Assembly: GCF_022788695.1 (NCBI RefSeq)
Contig: NZ_CP085157.1
Coordinates: 1 to 64,000, forward strand
Source: Pseudosulfitobacter sp. DSM 107133
Lineage (GTDB): Bacteria; Pseudomonadota; Alphaproteobacteria; Rhodobacterales; Rhodobacteraceae
Direction of reading: 5' to 3'
DNA: 64,000 nt
Position numbers and translations under genes: made by a program
The notes under the pieces: generated by a model
Told to the model about the DNA's origin: nothing
The model's input: only the letters and a program-made list of their open reading frames with translations
Databases searched by the model: none
Shown: positions 58,550 through 64,000 of the stretch, in pieces
Position numbering within the stretch: position 1 is the stretch's first letter
Layout: each line of letters starts with the position of its first letter

Positions 58550-59707
58550 GTGAACGTGATCCAAACCCATCTCACCCTGCCGGAAGGCTGGACCAAAGGT
58601 GCTGTCATGGCGCTAATTTCAGAGGTTGCCCCGCATATAGGCCTGCGCCCGGCGCGCTTGGCAGTTCTGAACTACATCATCGGGCGCACCCGCGCATCCG
58701 ACTGGACCTCTCCCCATCGTGAACCGGTGTTTTTTGGCGCGCAAGATCTCGCAGCGGTCGAACTTGGCAAGACGTCGCGCCAGTTGCGAACGGATGAGGC
58801 CGCGCTGGCCAAGCTTGGGCTGATCGTGAAACGTGTCGCGGCGAATGGGGCCCGCTATGGTCGCGCTGGCCTAGGCTTGATACTGACTCCGCTGATCGCG
58901 CGACTGGAAGAGTTCATAGCCCTTCGCGATCGGCTCCGTGCGGAACGGAGGCATTTGCGCGCTTTGAAGGATCTTCGGTCCCTTCGTTTGCGTCACATGA
59001 AACGGTGCATCGCCGCCCTGCCCTCCTCGGCTATCAAAGATCCTGAGATCGTCAAGATTCTCGCCAGTTTCGATAAATGGCCACGCAGCGATGCGTTAAG
59101 CCGTCTTGGTCTGGAGCGGCTCAACGCCCATTTGAAGGCCAGTTCCGATCTGTGCAACAGCCTTGATGACTGGCTTGAAAAACGTGGGCTTTCTTCCGAC
59201 CAGCCAGCGGAAAACTTCCGGCCCTTTACACAAAACACCAGAGAAGAAACTCAAACTGTAAAGACGCCGCCCGCTGTGGATAACTCTGGAAGACATGCGG
59301 AAATCGCACAGAGTGAACCGCCATCATCAATTCCCTGCCCCGCGCCACCCGCTCTGACGCCAGAGAATCTATATCGCATTGCCGGCGACGGCTTACGCAT
59401 GATGCTTGACGCGAGCCGAGATCAGAACCGACCTCTCAAAGAGCGCGACATCATCGAGGCTGCCTGGGCGTTGCTGCCGATGCTCGATATCCATGCTTCA
59501 GTTTGGCATGAGGGCCAGAGCACCTTGGGCGACCACGGGTTGGCTTTCTGCCTACTATTGGTTGATGCGCAGCGAGATCACCCGAGCTACCCTGTTCGCA
59601 ATCCTGGCGGTTTGATGCGCGAACTGATCCGTCGAGCCAAGGCAGGAAGGCTGGACTTCGATGCAAGCGTTGCGGCTCTGCAAAAACGGCGCAATGGGGT
59701 GAGGTAG
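58550..59707 (+). CDS. Second RepC-like replication initiator
   Basis: A 385-residue protein from the GTG at 58550 (AAGGA seven bases upstream). Its N-terminal domain follows RepC: LPEGWTKGAVMALISEVAPHIGLRPARLAVLNYIIGRT, then ELGKTSRQLRTDEAALAKLGLIVKR, compared with the recognition helix region DERTLRRSLGRLSAAELIERK of the first RepC. A charged helical middle and a C-terminal helical domain (NPGGLMRELIRRAKAGRLDFDASVAALQ) complete the fold. No parA or parB is adjacent. It may be a second origin of a fused replicon, or a remnant. Its upstream antisense terminator suggests functional copy control. Confidence 0.78.
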   Translation: MNVIQTHLTLPEGWTKGAVMALISEVAPHIGLRPARLAVLNYIIGRTRASDWTSPHREPVFFGAQDLAAVELGKTSRQLRTDEAALAKLGLIVKRVAANGARYGRAGLGLILTPLIARLEEFIALRDRLRAERRHLRALKDLRSLRLRHMKRCIAALPSSAIKDPEIVKILASFDKWPRSDALSRLGLERLNAHLKASSDLCNSLDDWLEKRGLSSDQPAENFRPFTQNTREETQTVKTPPAVDNSGRHAEIAQSEPPSSIPCPAPPALTPENLYRIAGDGLRMMLDASRDQNRPLKERDIIEAAWALLPMLDIHASVWHEGQSTLGDHGLAFCLLLVDAQRDHPSYPVRNPGGLMRELIRRAKAGRLDFDASVAALQKRRNGVR

Positions 59708-59770
59708 AGTTTCCAACCCGCAACTGAACTTGCCCAAAAACGCGCTGAAAATCTCGTAATGAAGTTTATG

Positions 59771-60604
59771 TTAAGGTAATCTCCAGATCCCTTCGTCCTG
59801 AACCACCCGGGATTCTGAAAGAAGCTTCTCCAGATGCGCCGCGGCATTTCGTTCGGCGGCCATTGCAATATGCGGGTCAGATTTTTTGTAAACAGAAGTG
59901 GCGATATTCTGGAGCGAGTCGGAGGTACTTGAGAGGTACGCGAGAATCTCCGACTCACGACGCATCCGGTTGGCGAGCAACCGTTTGACGTACGGTCCCG
60001 GGTCCCGGAGTACAGGTCCGTGACCCGGCAGGCTGACCTTATCGTTGCGATCGATTAGCCGCTGAAGCTGGGTGCAGTAATCGCGCATGTTGCCGTCAGG
60101 GGGACTGACTATAGAACTGTTCCAACTCATCACGTGATCGCCTGTGAAAAGTACTCCATCCGGCCTCGCGAAGCAGAGGTGATCGCTCGCATGACCAGGT
60201 GTGTGCAGGACAGTAAGACCAGCGATCACCTGCCCGTCTTTCAAAAAGCCGTCAGGTTGAAACGCATCGTCAGGAAATGCGCGCGAAACATAAACCGGCA
60301 AACCTGTACGTTCGCGCAATGCCGGCACGGCCCCGAAATGATCGGAATGGTGATGTGTCAAGAGAATTCCGGCAGGGTTGGCTCCCAAATTCTCGACGAT
60401 TGCTTCGAAATGTGCACTGTCTTCTGCTGGACCGGGGTCGATAATGAACCGACCGTCAGGAGTATCAATGATATAGCTATTCGTCCCGTGATAGGTCATC
60501 TTCCCGGGATTGTTGGCAACGATCCTTAGGATTCCCTCGGCCACCTCTACGCCCTGCGCACGAGGAGGGTCAGGCTCACCGTAAAACATGTTGTTTCTTG
60601 TCAT
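59771..60604 (-). CDS. MBL-fold metallohydrolase (LACTB2-like)
   Basis: A 277-residue zinc hydrolase of the metallo-beta-lactamase fold. Metal-binding motifs are HHHSDHFG (near residues 84-91), HTPGHASDHL (near 134), and TGDHVMSW (near 154) with PGHGPVL (near 192). The C-terminal helical extension (YVKRLLANRMRRESEILAYLSS) is typical of the LACTB2-like group. That group hydrolyses thioesters or acts as an endonuclease on RNA; here, beside acyl-CoA and biotin-carboxylase genes, a thioesterase role is plausible but not shown. It is leftward, in the same direction as the metabolic genes upstream of it. Confidence 0.86.
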   Translation of the reverse strand: MTRNNMFYGEPDPPRAQGVEVAEGILRIVANNPGKMTYHGTNSYIIDTPDGRFIIDPGPAEDSAHFEAIVENLGANPAGILLTHHHSDHFGAVPALRERTGLPVYVSRAFPDDAFQPDGFLKDGQVIAGLTVLHTPGHASDHLCFARPDGVLFTGDHVMSWNSSIVSPPDGNMRDYCTQLQRLIDRNDKVSLPGHGPVLRDPGPYVKRLLANRMRRESEILAYLSSTSDSLQNIATSVYKKSDPHIAMAAERNAAAHLEKLLSESRVVQDEGIWRLP

Positions 60605-60743
60605 TCTTTATGACCATGTATTGATTGCGAACAATCCGTATCATGCAGCTCCGCCTCTTGCTCTTGCACAATTTCGGAAACCTCAAGCTGGTTTTCAGCG
60701 CCGGTCGAACCCGGCACTGGAACAAAGCAACGAAGCCCAGCGT

Positions 60744-61310
60744 TCAAACACGGCCCCGATTTTGGAACCCTGTATACAGCACCACAGCAATTGCCGCCTT
60801 GGCCAGATCTCCAAGCAGGAACGGGTAAAGCCCGGCGTTCATCAATTTTTCTCCATAGCCGATAAAGCCGCCCAGCCAGAAGAGCCCTGCGCAGTACATA
60901 AGCATGGAACCGAAAAGTACAGCGACAGTTGCTCTGAATGCAGGCTGAAACCCTCTCAACTTTTGAACCATCCATCCAGCGGCAGCCGCTGCGAGTGCGA
61001 ACCCAATCAAGTATCCGCCTGTGGGGCCGGCAATATAGACCAATCCGGCCGGCGCGGGAGGCGTGCCAGCGAAAACCGGAAGGCCAAGCGCGCCTTCCAG
61101 AAGGTAGATTACTACAACAAGTCCACCGCGAACTGGACCCAGAAAAAGTCCAAGGCCCAGGACTGCTAGGGATTGGGTCGACATCGGAACCGGGTAGAAA
61201 GGAACCACGATTTTCGCGGAGAGTGTTAGAAGAATGGTGCCGATGAGTATAGTTGCGAACTCTCGGGACAGACTTGCGAGTGGTTGGCGTTGAGTAGATT
61301 CCAAATTCAT
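60744..61310 (-). CDS. bioY: Biotin transporter BioY
   Basis: A 188-residue substrate-binding membrane component (S-unit) for biotin. About six hydrophobic helices are visible, with the BioY block MSTQSLAVLGLGLFLGPVRGGLVVVIYLLEGALGLPVFAGTP (about 46-87) and GPTGGYLIGFALAAAAAGW. The start at 61310 is the first ATG after the acyl-CoA dehydrogenase; upstream codons would overlap that gene. It lies next to the biotin-dependent carboxylase genes, so it probably supplies biotin to that enzyme. No bioM/bioN energising units are seen, although BioY can work alone in many alphaproteobacteria. Confidence 0.93.
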   Translation of the reverse strand: MNLESTQRQPLASLSREFATILIGTILLTLSAKIVVPFYPVPMSTQSLAVLGLGLFLGPVRGGLVVVIYLLEGALGLPVFAGTPPAPAGLVYIAGPTGGYLIGFALAAAAAGWMVQKLRGFQPAFRATVAVLFGSMLMYCAGLFWLGGFIGYGEKLMNAGLYPFLLGDLAKAAIAVVLYTGFQNRGRV

Positions 61311-61363
61311 TTTGTTAGTCCTTGTGTCAGTTGGTCGTTGATATGGTTTTTGTAATGGTGAGT

Positions 61364-62530
61364 TCACATCCGCTTGGCGACCTCTTCGAGCATGACCTCG
61401 GTGGCACCGCCGCCGATGGCCTGGACACGGGCATCGCGCGACATGCGTTCCACGGGTGTTTCCCGCATATAGCCCATACCGCCATGGAACTGGACACAGT
61501 CGTAAAGCACGCTGTTTACCAGCTCGCCACAATAGGCCTTGACCATCGATACTTCTTTGACGCAATCGCGGCCCGCGGCATCTAGTGACGCAGCGTGATA
61601 GGTAAGCTGACGTCCCGCTTCAATCCGGGTCTGGCAATCGGCCAATCGCTGGCGCACTGCCTGCTTGTCCCACAGCACACCACCGAAAGCCTTGCGCTGC
61701 TTGACGTAATCCACAGTCATTTCCAGTGCGGATTGCGCCTCGGCGCAGGCCATTGCACCCAGCACGATCCGTTCGTTCTGGAAGTTCTTCATCACCGAGT
61801 AGAAGCCCCGGTTCACCTCCCCCAGCACGTTCTCTGCCGGGATGCGCACATCCTCGAAGATCAGTTCGGCGGTGTCCGAGCACAGCCAGCCGGTCTTGTT
61901 CAGCGCCCGGCCGACAGAGAACCCCGGCGTGCCCTTTTCGACCGTGAACATGGTGATCCCGCGCGAGCCCTTGGCGTCCGGGTCGGTCTTGGCGCCGACG
62001 AAATAGATGTCGCCATGCACGCCGTTGGTGATGAACATCTTGGTGCCGTTGATCACCCAGTCCGATCCGTCCTGCACCGCGCGCGTGCGCATCCCCGCCA
62101 CGTCAGACCCGGCGCCCGGTTCGGTCACGGCCACTGCGGCAATCTTTTCGCCCGAGGTGATCGAGGGCATCCAGCGCGCCTTTTGTTCGGGCGTACCGGC
62201 GTTTTCAAGATGCGGCGAGGCCATGTCGGTATGGACCAGAACCGTGGCCGAAAACCCGCCGAAGGTGGAGCGACCCGCTTCCTCGGCCAGCACGACGCTG
62301 GACATCACATTTAGCCCTGCGCCGCCATATTGCTCGTCATAGCGCATGCCCAGCACGCCCAGATCGCCCATCCGGCGCAGCACGTCACGCGGCACCATGC
62401 CATCCTTTTCCCAAGCGTCGGCCTTGGCCGTCACTTCGGTTTCGATGAAGCGGCGCAGCTGCGCGCGGATCATGTTCAGGTCCTCACTGAACGGGCCTGT
62501 GGCCGCATCAATCATGTCATGCTTGGTCAT
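61364..62530 (-). CDS. Acyl-CoA dehydrogenase
   Basis: A 388-residue flavoprotein. The family landmarks are clear: [14 protein letters not shown] motif ([20 protein letters not shown], about 133-152), [50 protein letters not shown] and [23 protein letters not shown] near the C-terminus. Within the family this resembles the short-branched-chain group. Substrate cannot be told from the sequence, but overlap by 4 bp with the biotin-dependent carboxylase suggests isovaleryl-CoA, citronellyl-CoA or another branched acyl-CoA whose enoyl product is carboxylated next. Confidence 0.92.
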   Translation of the reverse strand: MTKHDMIDAATGPFSEDLNMIRAQLRRFIETEVTAKADAWEKDGMVPRDVLRRMGDLGVLGMRYDEQYGGAGLNVMSSVVLAEEAGRSTFGGFSATVLVHTDMASPHLENAGTPEQKARWMPSITSGEKIAAVAVTEPGAGSDVAGMRTRAVQDGSDWVINGTKMFITNGVHGDIYFVGAKTDPDAKGSRGITMFTVEKGTPGFSVGRALNKTGWLCSDTAELIFEDVRIPAENVLGEVNRGFYSVMKNFQNERIVLGAMACAEAQSALEMTVDYVKQRKAFGGVLWDKQAVRQRLADCQTRIEAGRQLTYHAASLDAAGRDCVKEVSMVKAYCGELVNSVLYDCVQFHGGMGYMRETPVERMSRDARVQAIGGGATEVMLEEVAKRM

Positions 62531-64000
62531 TGGATTTCCTCTGGATCGAGTTTTACAAGGGGCGCTTGCCCGGCGACGGTGTCGCCGGCGGCGCAGTAGA
62601 TTTCGGCTACGATGCCCGCAAACGGGGCGACCAGGCTTTGCAGCAGTTTCATCGCCTCAAGCACCACCAGTGTATCGCCCGCCGCGACCCGATCGCCGGG
62701 CGCGACCCGCAGTTCGACCACTGCACCGGGCATCGGCGCGACAAGCAAGTCTGCCCCGCGGACCTTTCCCGAAGCGCGTTGCAGGTGTCTGTCCTCCAGC
62801 GTTTCAATGGCAAACCCGGCCATACCATCCGGCGTTGACAGAAACACCTGCCAGTGTTTTTTCGTGCGGCGCAGGTGCGCGGCGCGGGTAAAGGGCACGC
62901 CGCCAACGCGCCCTGTCAGGCGGTCGGCGGTCAGGCCGGGCGCTTCGACGGTAACAGGGGTGTCGTCCGGCAATCTGATCGTCAGATGCCTTTTATCGCC
63001 CGCCGCGCTGGTCGGGTCTTCGTCGCCCAAGGCCCAATAGAAGGCAGCGCCGGGCCGGCCTGCGGGCGCGGTCAGACGCCACGCACCTAGACCTTGCCAA
63101 GGGGTGTTCCCGGCCGTCGGGACCAGATGCAAATGCAGGGCCAGTGTGGCCAGCGCGCGGCTTTGCGCATCGGGTGCGGGGGGTGCCCACCCGTTCACAA
63201 ACATCTCGACAAGCCCGGCGGTGTGATGCCGGATCGCGGCAAAGTCGGGATGAATTAACAAGGCGCGCTGAAACGCCAGGTTCAGCCCCAGCCCGCCCAC
63301 GGCAAAGCCGTCGATTGCGGCCACGCTCTTGCGGATGGCCTGCGCCCGGTCCGGCGCATGGATGATCAGCTTGGCCAACATGGAATCGTAGTGATGGCCG
63401 ACAGTTGAACCTTCCCCGACGCCCGTATCCAGCCGCACGCCCGAAGGCGGCACCCACAGCGTGATCCTGCCGGTTTCGGGGCGGTAATTCTCGGCCGGGT
63501 TTTCGGCGGCAACGCGCACTTCGATGGCGTGGCCTTCGAAGTGTACGTCGGGTTGCTGGAAAGTCAGCCGCTCGCCCCGCGCGATGCGCAACTGCCATTC
63601 GACCAAGTCGATTCCGGTGATCGCCTCGGTGACGGGATGTTCGACCTGAAGGCGGGTATTCATCTCAAGGAAGTAATAGGCGCGGCGCTCGGGGTCATAT
63701 AAGTATTCAACCGTTCCGGCAGAGCGGTATCCGATCGCCTGTGCAAGGCGCACGGCGGCAGCGCGCATATGCTCGCGCAGATCGTCTGGCAGATTCGGCG
63801 CGGGGGCCTCTTCGATAAGCTTCTGGTGATTGCGTTGCAGCGAACAGTCCCGGTCGCCGAGATGCACCAGGTTGCCATGCGTGTCGCCTAGCACCTGCAC
63901 CTCGACATGGCGGGAGCGGAGCGCATAGCGTTCCAAAAATACCGCCGGATCGCCGAACGCACCCTGCGCCTCTGCCCGGGCAGAGGCGATGGCCTTGGGC
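62527..64000 (-). CDS. Biotin-dependent acyl-CoA carboxylase, biotin-carboxylase subunit (5' end outside window)
   Basis: C-terminal 490 codons of an acyl-CoA carboxylase alpha subunit; the frame stays open to base 64000, so the N-terminus lies beyond the window. The biotin-carboxylase domain is recognised by HVEVQVLGDTHGNLVHLGDRDCSLQRNHQKLIEEAP and RLQVEHPVTEAITGIDLVEWQLRIARGE. The biotinyl domain at the C-terminus carries VLEAMKLLQSLVAPFAG, in which the lysine of AMK is biotinylated. Methylcrotonyl- and geranyl-CoA carboxylases have this layout. Overlap with the acyl-CoA dehydrogenase (4 bp) and the bioY gene downstream support a branched-chain degradation operon. Confidence 0.92.
   Translation of the reverse strand, partial: PKAIASARAEAQGAFGDPAVFLERYALRSRHVEVQVLGDTHGNLVHLGDRDCSLQRNHQKLIEEAPAPNLPDDLREHMRAAAVRLAQAIGYRSAGTVEYLYDPERRAYYFLEMNTRLQVEHPVTEAITGIDLVEWQLRIARGERLTFQQPDVHFEGHAIEVRVAAENPAENYRPETGRITLWVPPSGVRLDTGVGEGSTVGHHYDSMLAKLIIHAPDRAQAIRKSVAAIDGFAVGGLGLNLAFQRALLIHPDFAAIRHHTAGLVEMFVNGWAPPAPDAQSRALATLALHLHLVPTAGNTPWQGLGAWRLTAPAGRPGAAFYWALGDEDPTSAAGDKRHLTIRLPDDTPVTVEAPGLTADRLTGRVGGVPFTRAAHLRRTKKHWQVFLSTPDGMAGFAIETLEDRHLQRASGKVRGADLLVAPMPGAVVELRVAPGDRVAAGDTLVVLEAMKLLQSLVAPFAGIVAEIYCAAGDTVAGQAPLVKLDPEEIQ

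Noticed and set aside
1..64000. tRNA, rRNA and complete insertion sequences
   Set aside because: I saw no tRNA-like cloverleaf, rRNA segment or transposase with terminal repeats by reading. A tRNA or IS search tool would settle this.

Overview
The window looks like part of a large conjugative plasmid from an alphaproteobacterium, most likely the Rhodobacterales (Roseobacter/Paracoccaceae). The evidence is a repABC-type replication and partition cassette at the left edge, a complete VirB/VirD4 type IV secretion system with VirC1/VirC2 and a VirD2-like relaxase, and a block of accessory genes (large ParB-like protein, SSB, DUF932, Strawberry-notch methylase/helicase, Toprim protein, DUF2493) that I associate with plasmids of this group. 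DNA is GC-rich. The species cannot be named from the sequence.

Layout. (1) 1-3453: repA-repB-repC with a counter-transcribed RNA between repB and repC and three near-identical 18-20 bp parS-like palindromes. (2) 3461-24610: a plasmid housekeeping module of mostly single-gene units. Many are preceded by short structured leaders that resemble each other and show compensatory stem changes. Interspersed cargo includes an XRE/ImmA metallopeptidase pair, an H-NS-like silencer, a DMT exporter and a Phd/PemK-type toxin-antitoxin pair. (3) 24728-29842: a cargo stretch with a 1087-residue protein carrying a restriction-endonuclease-like N-terminus, plus three small genes, one only 59 codons long. (4) 29799-36317: DNA-processing genes for conjugation: virC1-virC2 leftward; a virD1-like accessory gene, relaxase and virD4 rightward. 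A 680 bp hairpin- and repeat-rich gap between them is the best oriT candidate. (5) 36360-45684: a leftward, partly translationally coupled defence operon: VapB-VapC, MmeI/YeeA-like adenine methyltransferase, an unknown protein, AlbA_2/HATPase protein, DEAD-like helicase and GIY-YIG nuclease. It sits between virD4 and virB11. (6) 45811-57123: the virB operon, leftward, in the order unknown-virB1-virB2-virB3-virB4-virB7-(second transglycosylase)-virB5-unknown-virB6-virB8-virB9-virB10-virB11. (7) 57321-59707: two small secreted proteins and a second RepC-like initiator with its own apparent antisense-RNA terminator. (8) 59771-64000: metabolic cargo: MBL hydrolase, BioY biotin transporter, acyl-CoA dehydrogenase and a biotin-dependent carboxylase cut by the window edge.

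How it fits together. repABC plus parS give replication and segregation, and the second RepC may make the replicon composite. VirC1/VirC2, the VirD1-like protein and the relaxase would form the relaxosome. VirD4 would hand the nicked strand to the VirB channel. The toxin-antitoxin pairs and the methyltransferase/helicase/nuclease operon would stabilise the plasmid and exclude competing DNA, and the H-NS-like protein may silence the cargo.

Functions are assigned from motifs and remembered family features; no database search was run. The least explained signals are the recurring structured leaders, the 1087-residue nuclease-like protein, the TA-coupled methyltransferase/helicase operon, the oriT-like gap and the second repC with its antisense element.
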